64,000 nt of DNA from Doryteuthis pealeii (GCA_023376005.1 CM042142.1:53152331-53216330), one strand, 5' to 3'. Positions 20,924-31,540 are shown, counted from the first letter of the stretch. A program made the numbers and translations. Notes: generated from the sequence alone by a model not told the origin.

Positions 20924-21455
20924 TCTATACGTTGTAACTATTAGACAAAAAAGTTAATGAAATGTATTTTTTTTTTCAATTATAACAGGAATAACGGACA
21001 TCGATGATTTGAAGAATATTTGCATGGTGTAATATAGTGGGTCTTCGTTCTTATGTATGGGCCAGTTTCTTCTTGTGTAAAAACGATTTAAGATTAAATC
21101 CACTGGTACAAAATAAAAAAACGCCCTCCATAGCAGTGACGTAATTTTTGTTACAGACAAAACCAGAAGCGAATCTCCATTATTAATAGATGGTAACCTT
21201 GCTGATTTCATACCGGTCGAAACTTTATAGCAACAAAAAAGAAAAAAAGGAGCTTAACCGTCAGATGAATTCTTGTTATTTACTAAACTTTGTTTAATCT
21301 TAGATTGCTTCCAGTACGAGGGTGAGTAAAAAAGTAATGCCATTTACTGGAAAGGAGTAAAGGCCTTTTATCCAATTTATTTCAATGGGGAAAACTGATT
21401 TGATATACGAGGAGTCATCAAAGGATCTAATTAAACTCATATGTCAAATTACCAC
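20924..21455. other. Unassigned DNA with fragments of dispersed repeats
   Basis: Family F phrase near 21130-21195 (GTTACAGACA, ATCTCCATTA). Near 21340-21420 a fragment shared with 25190-25250 (ATTTGATATACGAGGA), related to the MITE at 44.42-44.63 kb. Confidence 0.5.

Positions 21456-21458
<3 letters not shown>

Positions 21459-21490
<32 letters not shown>
21459..21490. repeat. (TA)n microsatellite
   Basis: TA repeats directly left of the hammerhead-like dyad at 21.5 kb. Confidence 0.95.
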
Positions 21491-21492
<2 letters not shown>

Positions 21493-21537
21493 ATCATCAC
21501 GAGTCAGACACTATCTACCAAGGTTTCAGAGTCAGAA

Positions 21538-21577
21538 TTATCCCGAAGAATCATTCGGGTGAAAACTAGGTAGATAT
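21538..21577 (+). ncRNA. Hammerhead ribozyme candidate at 21.5 kb (U4C variant)
   Basis: Stem I strand UAUC; core CCGAAGA (21543-21549; consensus CUGANGA with U4 changed to C); stem II AUC/GGU around AUUCG; GAAA (21561-21564); ACUAGG; UA; then GAUA, which pairs with UAUC over 4 bp. A minus-strand opposed arm at about 21500-21537 keeps GAAA, CCUUGG, UA and GAUAGUG but has lost stem II. Outer flanks on both sides contain GTCTGACTC, as at 13.5 kb. U4 is a core base, so activity is doubtful. Confidence 0.5.
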
Positions 21578-21840
21578 CGTCTGACTCATGTAGGTCCTTA
21601 TAATCATGCTCTACGTATTGCGCATTGAGCACTTTTTCCATATATAACTTAGAAAACTCCTCCGGTGTTTTTTCTTTTTGCCACTACATACGGTTCTGAT
21701 GATTATTTTCAGAAACTACGGATGAGCTGGTCTTTTTTTAAAAAAGGTTTTCCCCAGATGTTAGTTTGGAATTAGTTTTTTTTTTACTTTGAAAAACTGA
21801 GTTATATGGGTTTTTCTACACCGGTTGAGTTTAAAAATAA

Positions 21841-21841
<1 letters not shown>

Positions 21842-21922
<81 letters not shown>
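21842..21922. repeat. (TA)n-(TG)n microsatellite
   Basis: TA repeats to 21887, then TG repeats. Confidence 0.95.
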
Positions 21923-21924
<2 letters not shown>

Positions 21925-22440
21925 TCTGCAGCTGAGTCCACTGGTGTGGATAGGTGTATAGATGTGTGACGGGAGGAGTAGTGCACCTTTCATTTTATTT
22001 AATATATTTAAAGAAAATGAAAATATCTTTCAAATCTTCAGATTGCGAACATCAAACAGTTGAAAGAGGAAACTGTACCACTCCCCCACTTCCCCTTTCC
22101 CGCCTCTCCCTCCTTCAGCTTTGAAGTGGATTAACAAAACGGATTTTGGATAATAAGCGGATTACGAAAACGGCAGATCGACTGGATAACAAAGCACTTG
22201 TTGATCTCTGCGACTCTGGCCATTGGTTGTACTTACAGTTACTAGTGATTTTTTTTTTTTTACTTATCTCCTTCTTTTTTTTCTAAGCGATCAAATGTTG
22301 TGAGGTAAAAAGATAAAAGACGTTGAATCATCTCGAATAAATCGACTCTGGATACGCAGTCCTAATAATAAGATGAGGAAAAACCATAATTGTATTATTA
22401 TCACCATTAAACGTGAATGGATCAGAAATTGTTGTAATGA
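21923..22440. other. Unassigned DNA
   Basis: A C-rich stretch lies at 22080-22115. No gene or family recognised. Confidence 0.5.
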
Positions 22441-22442
22441 AC

Positions 22443-22535
22443 TTAACTGGAGTAAAAAGAATTCAATAAATGTTCACTTGCTTGTAACATAGTAGATACT
22501 CCTGCCCACACAACTATACCGTACTTCGTGTCACG
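22443..22535 (+). repeat. Dispersed repeat, family H
   Basis: ATTCAATAAATGTTCACTTG...TAGATACTCCTGCC...TACTTCGTGTCA aligns with 24190-24262 on the same strand. Confidence 0.6.
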
Positions 22536-22539
22536 TATA

Positions 22540-22584
<45 letters not shown>

Positions 22585-22852
22585 GTGTCGAAAAAGCATC
22601 GAAATTTTTTGTACTTTTTGATACACCTTGTATTCTGAAGAAATTGACGTTGCATTCATTGTTCATTTCTAACGTGGTAAATACAGCTTCAAGCTCGGCA
22701 CTTTTGTGACACATCTTGTATTCTGAAAATAATTAACGTTCCATTCATTGTTTATTTCTATCTTGGTAAATACAGCTTTAATAACGATACTTTTATGATA
22801 CATCTTATATATATAAATATATATATATATATTTATATATATATATATATTA
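22540..22852 (-). mobile_element. Mariner-like MITE array
   Basis: (TA)n, then hairpin unit AGGTGTGTCGAAAAAGCATC, then two units on the minus strand (about 22630-22720 and 22720-22810), each with AACGTTCCATTCATTGTT-like and TTGGTAAATACAGCTT, and ending in ACACATCTTGTATTCTG. Confidence 0.75.
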
Positions 22853-22943
22853 GATAATATGGGTGCTGTATTTCCAGGAAGACAGTGCTCAATAGACATA
22901 AAGTCAACACCACGTTACTGACAGTTTTTCGCCTATGCCTGAT

Positions 22944-22947
<4 letters not shown>

Positions 22948-23008
<61 letters not shown>

Positions 23009-23009
23009 G
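22948..23009. repeat. (CA)n-(TA)n microsatellite
   Basis: CA repeats then TA repeats, directly 5' of a SINE-C copy. Confidence 0.95.
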
Positions 23010-23112
23010 CAAGGGTATAGATTCGCAGACCATTATTAGTGAGTTCGATTCTCACTTGGCCCCCCTATAATATGGCCTTGTGCCACATCTAAGCTAAGCT
23101 TAGTAAATAATT
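23010..23112 (+). mobile_element. tRNA-derived SINE, family C (5' truncated)
   Basis: B box GAGTTCGATTCTCAC, then CCTATAATATGGCCTTGTGC and tail AGCTAAGCTTAGTAAATAAT. The A-box part is missing. Confidence 0.75.
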
Positions 23113-23120
23113 ATAAGATC

Positions 23121-23533
23121 TCGTTGTGTAATGGTTATCGTCGTAGAAAAATTGAGGCAGTGACTCGAGTTCAAATCAAGGGCGACGCTATTTGCATTTC
23201 TCGTTACGCCTATATCATTAGGAAACTTAGATATTTACCCAATCCTTTCGCCTATCATAGGATTAGACACAAGGTCACACGTATGGGGCATCCAGTGAGG
23301 ATCGAGCACGCTATTCAGTAGTAATGTATCCGCGAGGCTGGTTTGCTAGCCATTACACTACGATAGAACAACCTACCCTTGGGAGGGGTATGAATTCAAC
23401 TATTCTCCTGTGGCTATGGGTAAAATAGTATGACAACCGGTGTAGGAGAATGAAAATCTTTGAATTCAAAGCTATTTAACACTATCTAAAAAATGGCCTT
23501 GTCGCATCTTGCTCGTGGTGAAGTTAGGTAAAT
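23121..23533 (+). mobile_element. SINE-B interrupted by a SINE-C insertion
   Basis: Head TTGTGTAATGGTTATCGTCG and CGAGTTCAAATCAAG at 23125-23180. The body resumes at about 23366 with TACCCTTGGGAGGGGTATG, and the tail is GCCTTGTCGCATCTTGCTC. The middle (23228-23365) is a minus-strand SINE-C, so the SINE-B is the older insertion. Confidence 0.75.
23228..23365 (-). mobile_element. tRNA-derived SINE, family C, nested in SINE-B
   Basis: On the minus strand: head GTAGTGTAATGGCTAGCAAA, B box GATCCTCACTGG-like, tail towards 23228. The closest copy is at 47592-47720. Confidence 0.7.
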
Positions 23534-23589
23534 ACAGTAGCACTTTGACTTATGAGTGTTCCAAATTATGAGTTTTCCGATCGTATGAG

Positions 23590-24130
23590 TGTTACATAAT
23601 TATTAGATTCCTAATATTTATGTACAGTAGTGTAGAAATCAAAATGGCTGTTATAAGTTGCAGCCCACGGCCTTGAAGGATTGAATGACAAGGCTTGACC
23701 TCATCCTGATCCTTCCGATGGATACCGTGAGAATCGGTGGAGAAGACCATCTCTCGTTTTAGATTAGAAAGAGATTTTTAGTCAGATCAGCCAAAGACCA
23801 CGACGATGGTAAGTCGTGTTATGCACGGTGCCGACTCAATCGGCGCAGGTAGTCTGGTGGGGATTTCAGAATAAAATATGATCTAAGTTAAATCGAAGTC
23901 TTTTGTTATTATCTAAAAACTACCAATGACACAGGGCTTCTGATAAAGAGAAATCCACAATGGAAGACCAGACACGAAGTCTCCAAGAAGAATTCCAGAC
24001 GCTAGAAGAGACGCTAGAAGAGACGCTAGAAGAATAAGAATAGAAGTAAGAAAGGAAAGAGAATATACATCATGAGTAGGAGCTAGCTTCAGATACACTT
24101 TTGTTAATAAGTTCACTAATAATATTTGAG
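23590..24130 (+). mobile_element. LTR-like element, copy 1
   Basis: LTR-like part 23590-23925 begins TGTTACATAA and ends near ACTACCA (TAACA in its relatives). Downstream follows ATGACACAGGGCTTCTGATA and a purine-rich GACGCTAGAAGA triplicated stretch. It aligns over its length with 29584-30110 and 34453-34960. No pol genes are present. I interpret it as a non-autonomous LTR retroelement 5' end (LTR plus leader). Confidence 0.6.
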
Positions 24131-24189
24131 TTTCCAAATTTATTATGCCAAATATTATCTATAAAAAGATAAACATTAAAACATATTGA

Positions 24190-24262
24190 TTCAATAAATG
24201 TGCATTCGTTCGTTGCATTATAGATACTCCTGCCTACTCAACTACAAGATACTTCGCGTCAG
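24190..24262 (+). repeat. Dispersed repeat, family H
   Basis: Second copy of the segment at 22443-22535. Confidence 0.6.
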
Positions 24263-25060
24263 GGCAATTCCATGTCAAATCATCTAGAAAAAAGTAAAAT
24301 TGTCATCCGCCCACTTCAATTTTTCTGAAATTTTGTACAGGTTTGGACTGTGTTAAAGTTAGACATTCCCCAAAATTTGAGCTTCCAATTCTAAAAATTG
24401 ACGGAGTTATGTCGATTTTTAGCTCTCAAAATTTGCTGGGGTTCACGAAAAATGTCGACTTTTTGTAATTTATTTTTGTCTGTTAAATGAGTTTCCTACA
24501 TCTAAAATTTGGTTTATAAGAGCATTTTTGCCTTAGGAATCCAAAATTGATGATTTCTGATTTTTTCACAGCAGGATCAATATCCCGATGTGGCACTGCA
24601 TCTATAACAAAATTGTTTTCTATTATTATTTCACATATATTGAACATTATATGTACCAAAAAGATAGTTTGATATTTGCCCAAAAATGAAGCTAAAACAT
24701 CAGTTAAAATTTTGCAAATCGGAAATAATTAATGATTTAAAACTGGTTAACTTTCAGACATTTTGATAGCATTTTTCGATTCCTCGGGCAAAAATGGTCT
24801 TATAAACCAAATTTTAGGAGTAGGGAAGCACTAGAACTCATTTTACAGACAAAAATCGATTACAAAAAGTCGCCATTTTTTGTGAACCCCACCAAATTTT
24901 GAGAGCTAAAAATCGAGAATTTTTTAGAATTGGAAGCTAAAATTTTTTGGGGATGTCTAACTTTAACTCAATTCACACCTTTATAAATTTCAGAAAAATT
25001 GAAGAGGGTGGGTGATACGGCCAGGATGATTTGACATAGAATTACTCAGTCTATTTATCT
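24262..25060. mobile_element. Foldback DNA element with about 240-bp inverted arms
   Basis: The left arm (24262-24505) is the reverse complement of the right arm (about 24800-25060) with few mismatches: both contain ATGTCAAATCATC, TTCAATTTTTCTGAAATTT, GTTAAAGTTAGACAT, GCTTCCAATTCTAAAAA and GACTTTTTGTAAT. The roughly 300-bp centre has no ORF longer than 66 codons. The arms are longer than usual MITE TIRs. A diverged relative is at 6545-7185. Confidence 0.85.
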
Positions 25061-25690
25061 TAAATATAATTCATTACATTGTATTTTTTACAGTACAGTT
25101 CATGATGCTTTTCATACAATACAGTACTATTTTTCTTATTAAAAAACGTTAAAAAAATAGGTTGTTTTGTTGGGGTGCCGGAACGTATTGATGACATTTC
25201 TGTTTATTTTAATAAGGAAAAATGATTTGATATACGAGGAAACTGAGTATACTCGTAAGTCAAGGTACTGCTGTACTAATAAAATACTGCTACCACCATT
25301 TCGTATTATTCTTGAATTAATGATAATCTTTGTTAAAGTCCTATCTAAAGATGGAAGAATTTTTTATGTCTTTTGTGAAGTTACATTAATATTTACTTCA
25401 TCTGGTATAAGAACCCCATCAAGATATATTTTGTAAAATAAACGTTCTTTATTCATTTTAATCCAATGATATTGTAGTATTGTATTCAAATGAGACACTG
25501 ATATATAATCATTATCCCCACAGCGAAGGCCAGTGAAGCTAACATCTCTTGATAGAACAACGTCTATTCCAAAAACTTATCTACTTCATAACAATATGGC
25601 ACCGTCGATAGGATAACCAATAGCTTCGGATGAACCTGAATAGGTCGAAACTAGGATTAGGTTTTTCGCAGCGTTGGCTACGAGAAATAA
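25061..25690. other. Unassigned DNA with a MITE fragment
   Basis: About 25190-25280 (ATTTGATATACGAGGAAACT, CGTAAGTCAAGGTACTGCTG) matches one end of the MITE family at 44421-44630. Confidence 0.5.
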
Positions 25691-25699
25691 ACTAAAAGG

Positions 25700-25972
25700 C
25701 AAGAAAGCCTCCTGATGGGGAGAATAAAATTACTGATTTATTTTTGGCTTCAGCGGAATATGAAGCCATAAAGAAAACATCTATTATGGTGTACACTAAA
25801 ATACTGTAAGACTTATTATACGAGTAAATTTCAACCATTATTAAAAGAAACGTGTGACCAAAACAAAAAGCTAGTTATTGCAGAGAGAACAAATGAAACC
25901 TTAATGCAATATTTACACAGATTGAAAGAATCGTCAAGATATTGGGAATTTGAAAAACTGGGTTTGAGATAA
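25700..25972 (+). pseudogene. Retrotransposon gag-like fragment
   Basis: The clearest open part is 25835-25972, ending in TAA: it starts with PLLKETCDQNK, continues with AERTNETLMQYLHRLKE and ends with SSRYWEFEKLGL. The pattern of a short charged helix followed by ETLMQYLHRLKE and a C/W-E-F end is as in the gag domain of Ty3/Mag-type LTR retroelements. Upstream (25728-25800) LFLASAEYEAIKK reads in another frame before a stop, so the gene is frameshifted and truncated. No protease, RT or integrase follows. Assignment to gag is from memory of the family pattern and is moderate. Confidence 0.5.
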
Positions 25973-26990
25973 TAAATGTCTTTTTATTGGATCCTTTCCG
26001 TCCACTAAGGACGATGGCGTAGTGTCCAAAATGAAAAAATAAAATTTTTATCTGCATCTGCGCAAGTGACTCTGCAGGTCAATTCTTGAGTGACAGTCTT
26101 TGGTGCACTGAATGCTCACAAAATGTAATTCTTTCTGGGGCTGCTGGCTTTTCTCTCTCTTAAGGTGATTTTACTTAAGATACAAACTCGCTGACATTGA
26201 ATTTTTTACTCGCACACCTTTGGCAATATGTTTCAAAAATCTATTTGTACATAGCCCGGAGGGTGTTTTTTTTATTTTGTACTAGTATTTATAATAAAGA
26301 AAAGTAGAACATTTAGTTTTTGATTTGGTACTGATTAAATGATATAAGTCAATTATTAAAAATCAATCGATCAGTGGAACTCTTAACAATTCTTCAAGAG
26401 TAAGTAAAACAAATAAACACTGTAACAAGCAATTAAGAACTAGTGCTTAGAAAAATAAAATTATGTTAGGGTTAGTGTTGGGTTACGCTACTTCGGAAGT
26501 TTCCGTAAGCTAATGCTATTTATACGTCAAATGCGATTCTAATGATATTACTTCTTGCGCGCTATTCTGCATTTTTGCAAGTTTATTTTCAAAGTTGGTG
26601 CATTTCAAGTATATTGCTCTAATATAGATCTTATTATGATGTGCCGTTTTTTTCTTTCTTGATGACGGTTACATAGATAAATATATACATAGATACATAA
26701 TGAAAAGTTTAGTCCTATAGAGGAAGGATTATTTAAGAAGAGTATTTTTTTATAACATCGAATGTTTTTTAATCTCGCAGGTGATTACGCACTTTTTGTT
26801 TTTGGTAACCCCTGCAGCTCAGAGCGCAGTCCTGTCATCGAACTAATTTATTGATGATCAGAAAAATCGATCGCTAAATTAATTATTAACCCCAAAGAAC
26901 GATTAAAGTTTTATTTCTAGCTAGCAAGTGTCCGATCTAATTTTCTGTGTGTAGGTTTAATCTTCGAATTTGGATGTGGGAGTACAGCTG
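25973..26990. other. Unassigned A+T-rich DNA
   Basis: No gene, RNA or repeat family recognised over about 1 kb. Confidence 0.5.
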
Positions 26991-26997
26991 GTATACT

Positions 26998-27007
26998 TTT
27001 GTGTGTA

Positions 27008-27039
<32 letters not shown>

Positions 27040-27248
27040 TGTTTGTGTGTGTCTGTCTGTCTATCTGTCTGTCTGTCTGTCTATCTGTGTGAGTGAGTGA
27101 GAGTGTGTGTGTATCTTTCACACAGACTGTGTGTATATCAGTACGCGTGTGCCAATATGTGTATGAACAAGTGTGTGGGTATGTGTGCGGGTGTGCCTTT
27201 CACAAACTGTGTGTGTGTATCAGTATGCCTATGTCAGTATGTGTATGA

Positions 27249-27288
<40 letters not shown>

Positions 27289-27429
27289 CGTTCTCATAGA
27301 CTGTTTGTGTGTCAGTATGCGTATGTCAGTATGTATATGACCAAATGTATGTGTGTGTGTCGTTTCTTTCATACAGACCATGTGTGTGTGGCAGTATGCG
27401 TATGTCAGTAAGTATATGAGCAAGTGTGT

Positions 27430-27460
<31 letters not shown>

Positions 27461-27535
27461 CGGGTGTTTCTTTCACATTGACTGCGTATGTGTGTGCCAA
27501 TATGTATGTATGTATGTATGTATCTATCTATATAT
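26998..27535. repeat. (TG)n region built on a ~70-105 bp minisatellite
   Basis: Beyond the TG runs, the phrase CTTTCA(C/T)A...GACTGTGTGT...CAGTATGCG...ATGTCAGTATGTATATGA...CAAGTG recurs about five times (near 27113, 27197, 27290, 27365 and 27470). It ends in (GTAT)n and (CTAT)n at 27500-27532. Confidence 0.85.
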
Positions 27536-27551
27536 ATTTTTAAAAAAAACT

Positions 27552-27800
27552 CCACACGAGCAGGATGCGACACAAGGTCATTTCTTAAGCGGAGTTTAAC
27601 AGGTTTCTTTTCAGACTTTTCCTTTTACTAGACTGGTTACCAAGCCTAGGTTAAAGATTCTAGTCTTCCCTACTATTTACCCATAGTTGGTTTGATAATA
27701 GTTTGATGCCTACCTTTACCAAGGGAATTAGTGTAGCGTGAAATGCAACTAACTGCGTCCAGGATTTGAACTCATCTCTTCGTGTCCATTGTATCTATAG
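27552..27800 (-). mobile_element. tRNA-derived SINE, family B
   Basis: Minus-strand copy: tail GAGCAGGATGCGACACAAGG, body CTAGACTGGTTACC and CATAGTTGG, B-box complement CCAGGATTTGAACTC at about 27758. The head end is truncated near TGTCCATTG. Confidence 0.88.
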
Positions 27801-28310
27801 AAATACTTAAAACACCATATTTTAAATTGTCATCTGTGTGATTTAAGGAGAAATCTGTTGAAGTGAACATCTATGCTAAGCAAATGGCAATGGTAGCTCC
27901 ATCAAGATAATGTCTTACTATTTCATCTTCTTCAGATACGATCAATTAAGAACGGAATTATTTTTGTAATATTGATCTTAGAGCGAAAATTAAGGCAGGA
28001 GGCCGGACGACATGTTTTAGCGAGCCAACATCACGCGGATTTTCGACCCAACTTAGATATTTTCCTTTTTATCACTTTTTTGTCGGTAAATAAATGTAGA
28101 TATTTTAAACGCTTCCCCGCCCCCAGTCTTTTTTTTATCAGCAACATAATGTAAATATTCTATAATCCTCCTTTTACGAAAGAGTGAAAGAGAGTTAAAT
28201 CAAGATTACAATATCTTTTACATATTGAACTATTTTACAATTGCTCTTAAGGAAACATATCAAACGTTGTAATAATTACATTATCGTACTGTGGTATATC
28301 CACAGGTCCT
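27801..28310. other. Unassigned DNA with partial family K copy
   Basis: About 28170-28310 shares GAGTTAAATCAAGATTA-like and TTACATATTGAACTATTT with 17530-17640. The rest is unassigned. Confidence 0.5.
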
Positions 28311-28411
28311 GCTACTTTTTTTTTTTTTTTAAACCCGGTTTTGTTAAAAGGGTATTCTGATGTAAGCAGTGACGTAGTTTCGGTTACAGACAGACACTTA
28401 ATCTCCATTAT

Positions 28412-28415
<4 letters not shown>

Positions 28416-28462
<47 letters not shown>

Positions 28463-28680
28463 CTCATAAAAAGTATCGGGATTAAAGCTGTATTTACCAA
28501 ACTAGAAATGAACAATGAATGGAACGTTAATTGTTTCAGAATAGAAGGTGTATCAGAAAAGTACCGGATTTTAAGCTGTATTTACTAAGATAGAAATGAA
28601 CAATGAATGGAACATTAATTTTTTCAGAATACAATGTGTGTCAAAAAGGTACAAAAAATCTCGATACTTTTTTGGCACAC

Positions 28681-28737
<57 letters not shown>

Positions 28738-28740
28738 GTG
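28416..28740 (+). mobile_element. Mariner-like MITE array between (TA)n tracts
   Basis: (TA)n at 28416-28456, then units TGTCTCATAAAAAGTATCGG and GTATCAGAAAAGTACCGG, each followed by TTTACYAARMTAGAAATGAA and CAATGAATGGAAC, closed by a hairpin ACACATT/AATGTGTG, then (TA)n at 28684-28735. Confidence 0.75.
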
Positions 28741-28859
28741 TCGGTCAAGTTAGATAAAAGAAGTGCAAGCAGAAAGGATATAAAATAGTCACGAATCGTA
28801 GAAGGTATAGTTGCAAATCTATACGCAAAAGATTCTCTGGAATGATTACTCGAAATATT

Positions 28860-29270
28860 TTTTAAGTAACCCCCCCCCCCCAAAAAAAAAAAAAACAACA
28901 AAAAAAACCTGAAAAAAAAAAAAAAAACCCAACATAGTCGTCTTATCCGTGCGATTGCAACTTCTGACCAAATAACCTCAGTCACATCAAGGGATAAATC
29001 TCCAACGTTCCCAGACATGAAAAAAAACAAAAAAAAAAAAAAAACAAAACAAAACAAAAAACCCCAAAAAACAGTCGATCCCCTGCTATTACCAATAAAA
29101 TTCTTCACTGCAGATATTTTTTTTTTTATCGTGAGTCAAAGAGGGTCCTTTTGGAAGTTGAATGACACCATGTTACCTGGAAGATCAGCTGGATTGTCTT
29201 CTTCCTCTTCTGTTCGTTTTTTTTCTCTTCTTTTCCTTTTCTTTAAAGTCACGTCGAGATTTTAAACTTT
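28860..29270. repeat. Homopolymer-rich stretch
   Basis: A C-run (28870-28880), long A-rich runs (28881-28930, 29018-29075) and T-runs (29117-29128, 29217-29225). ORFs here are lysine- or phenylalanine-rich artefacts. Confidence 0.8.
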
Positions 29271-29537
29271 TAAAATTACAGTTCGACATCAAACATTTAA
29301 AAAAAAAAAACTGCTCCAGTCTATGAATAGTTTACTGTTTGAGCAATGTTTCCTTTTGAAGCAATTTAAAAAGAAAAAAAGAAAGAATTAACTACACCTT
29401 TTACATAATATCAAATGTCAAGAACACAACTATAAGCACTTGCTTTGTAATAAGCAAACAGACCAAATAAGTTAAATATGCTTTTGGAAGACTGTGTTAC
29501 GCCAATCCTCTAAGAATTGTAGGGATAGCCTACTTGA

Positions 29538-29583
29538 GTTTGTTGATTGTTTGGGTTTTACGGCATGACAACCCTTGTTGGTT
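29538..29583 (-). mobile_element. LINE tail fragment next to an LTR-like element
   Basis: TTTTACGGCATGACAACCCT is the complement of the LINE/composite-SINE tail. It is cut exactly where the LTR-like element begins (TGTTACA). Confidence 0.55.
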
Positions 29584-30110
29584 TGTTACATATCTTTTTA
29601 AGATAGTGTAGAAATCATTATGGCGATCAGTACAGCTGATGGCCTTGAGAGTGAGTGACAGCGTTTGACCTCACTCTCACCTTGCATTCTGGGGAGAACC
29701 GTGAGAAACGGAACCCCGATAGAAAGCCCCTTCCGGTTTAAGGGGTAAGCAACTCAGTCAGTTAGAGTTAGAACTTAGAAGCGAAGCTAGCAAGATGTGA
29801 GTCTCACTGTGCAGTTTGTCTGGGTGGGGATCTGGAATAAAGTAACATCAAAAGTAAATCGAAGTCTTGTGTTTATTACCAAAAACTAACAATAGCACTG
29901 GGCTTCTGATAAGGAATGATCCCCAACCGAAACCAGACCCGGAATTCTCAATAGAAGACCAGACGAGACCTTAGAAGATATACCAGACCAAGATAGAAGA
30001 TAGACGATAGAAGAAGCCGGCCAGAAGAATAGACGACCAGAGTAAGACGTAAGAAAGATATATAACATATAGATATTTAGTGCTGGTAAAGAAAAGGGTA
30101 TGCAACAGGT
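29584..30110 (+). mobile_element. LTR-like element, copy 2
   Basis: LTR-like part 29584-29891, from TGTTACATAT to CTAACA: the ends TGTTA...TAACA are a perfect 5-bp inverted repeat, the usual TG...CA rule. It contains AATAAAGTAA near 29838 as a possible poly(A) signal. The leader has TAGCACTGGGCTTCTGATAA (possible primer-binding site) and GAAGA-rich sequence. Confidence 0.65.
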
Positions 30111-30245
30111 TTTTTATGCCAAAGAAGTTTCCTTTTATTCATTCTTGATGGGTATTCAAATTTTGTTATTTAAACATATTTTTAAACAATTTTTTAAAAT
30201 ACATTTTTCTATTTAACCCATAGATAGGTTAAATAACCTAAGTAA
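30111..30245. other. Unassigned DNA
   Basis: It holds a short piece, TATTTAACCCATAGAT, shared with the composite SINE middle. Confidence 0.4.
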
Positions 30246-30714
30246 TAGACAAAGTTTGTTTATTGATTTTAACGGCATATCAACCCGTCTGTGGTTATGT
30301 CATGCCGAACGGTTAGGAATTGATACATATCGTGTATTTATATTTATACTTTTTAGTGATTGGTTTTAATAATGTGTTAGCATTATTGGGGATTATGTTG
30401 TATGGTATTCATTTGTTTCATGTCTATATTCTATGGTACAATTTTATTTCCCTCAAAAAAGAGAGAATATCCTCCATGTTGACTTTTTTAAACAGATCTT
30501 TCATATTGTTTGTTTTAAAATAACGGTTTCTGATGTGAGCAAAAAACCTGCATTCCATGAAAGGTGTTTGACATGTTCCACATTGTGGTTGTTTTTCTTG
30601 TTTGAGTATATAGGAGTGCGTTAGTCTTGTATGACCAATGCGTAATCGGGACACTATGACTTGTTCCTTTCTGGACTTCCTTAAAGATGGACTGTTAAGC
30701 CACCAGGATTCCAT
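30246..30714 (-). mobile_element. 5'-truncated Jockey-like LINE (ORF2 end plus 3' tail)
   Basis: The minus strand carries the end of an ORF (30714-30424), a 3' untranslated stretch, and a tail with CGGCATGACATAACCACAGA and GGTTGATATGCCG to about 30246. LINEs are typically truncated at the 5' end like this. The tail is the same as in the composite SINE copies (19.2, 45.0 and 54.0 kb), which links the two as partner elements. Confidence 0.75.
30424..30714 (-). pseudogene. LINE ORF2 C-terminal end (Jockey-like)
   Basis: The frame of 96 codons contains SRLRIGHTRLTHSYILK, then a cysteine pair CGTCQTP, then RYFKTNNMKDLFKKV and ends with LREIKLYHRI. RLRIGHTRLTH followed by CxxC is the characteristic region after the RNase H part in Jockey-type LINE polyproteins. 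Here the conserved histidine segment after CxxC is altered (FMECRFF). Upstream sequence switches to a composite-SINE fragment at about 30715, so reverse transcriptase and endonuclease domains are missing. Confidence 0.8.
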
Positions 30715-30970
30715 TCTTAAGCATCACGTGTACGCACCCACGACCAGCATTGAGAGATTTTACCAGAGGTGCAGTCAGTGTATTCTACACTCTCTCAACA
30801 GGGCAGACTCCAAACCGGTGTCCTGTGTATGACACTAAACTGCATCTGAGGGTGAGTGTCAAGTTCTAGAAATCTGATGAGTGTGGAGTACCCCTTCATT
30901 GCCATTACTCCCAGGCCCACTTTAACACGGATTGGTAGTTCTTGTTTGGATCCTACCTATGGGGAAAACA
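30698..30970. mobile_element. Two composite-SINE fragments, opposite strands
   Basis: About 30700-30835 is a minus-strand piece of the GC-rich body (CTTAAGCATCACG, CAGAGGTGCAGTCAGTGTAT, CAACAGGGCAG). About 30843-30965 is a plus-strand piece of the middle (TGTGGAGTACCCCTTCATTG, CTACCTATGGG). Confidence 0.6.
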
Positions 30971-31064
30971 GATATGTTTAAAGATTATTCTTATTTGATT
31001 AGATTATGTGAAAAAAAATGAAAAAAAACCCACAGAAAATAAACGTAAAAAGGAACGGCCACTG

Positions 31065-31135
31065 AACGCGATTCCCTGGGTATAATATAACCCTAGATGG
31101 TTTGATACGCCGTTAAAATCAATCAATCAATTTTT
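31065..31135 (+). mobile_element. LINE/SINE 3' tail, family G, ending in (AATC)n
   Basis: CTGAACGCGATTCCCTGGG...ACCCTAGATGGTTTGATACGCCG then TTAAAATCAATCAATCAATT. The tetranucleotide end is typical of RTE/CR1-like retroposon tails. Confidence 0.55.
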
Positions 31136-31239
31136 AAAGAAATGTATGATTTTTAAATAATCCAGGTCAACAGCATTCTCTTCGTTTACTCTAAAGGAAA
31201 TACGTTTTTATAAGCTTACCAATATCCCTCTCTCTCTCT

Positions 31240-31246
31240 CTCTAAT

Positions 31247-31288
<42 letters not shown>

Positions 31289-31292
31289 TAAA
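31240..31292. repeat. (TC)n-(TA)n microsatellite
   Basis: TC repeats at 31225-31243, then TA repeats to 31290. Confidence 0.95.
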
Positions 31293-31295
31293 CCT

Positions 31296-31540
31296 ATTCG
31301 TTTTCTATCTATCTATTTCGAACCCGTAAAATTTTCTATCAACCTATCTATCTCGGTTTGTTCATTTTTTTACATCTATATCTCCCAATATGATATCTAT
31401 CTATCTATCTATTAATCTATCAATCTCACTGTTCCTTTTCTATGTATCTATCCCAGCCTCTATCTATCTATCTATCTATCTCGACCTGTTCACTTTCTAT
31501 CTTATTCTGTTCATATCTTTCTATCCCAACCTGTTCACTT

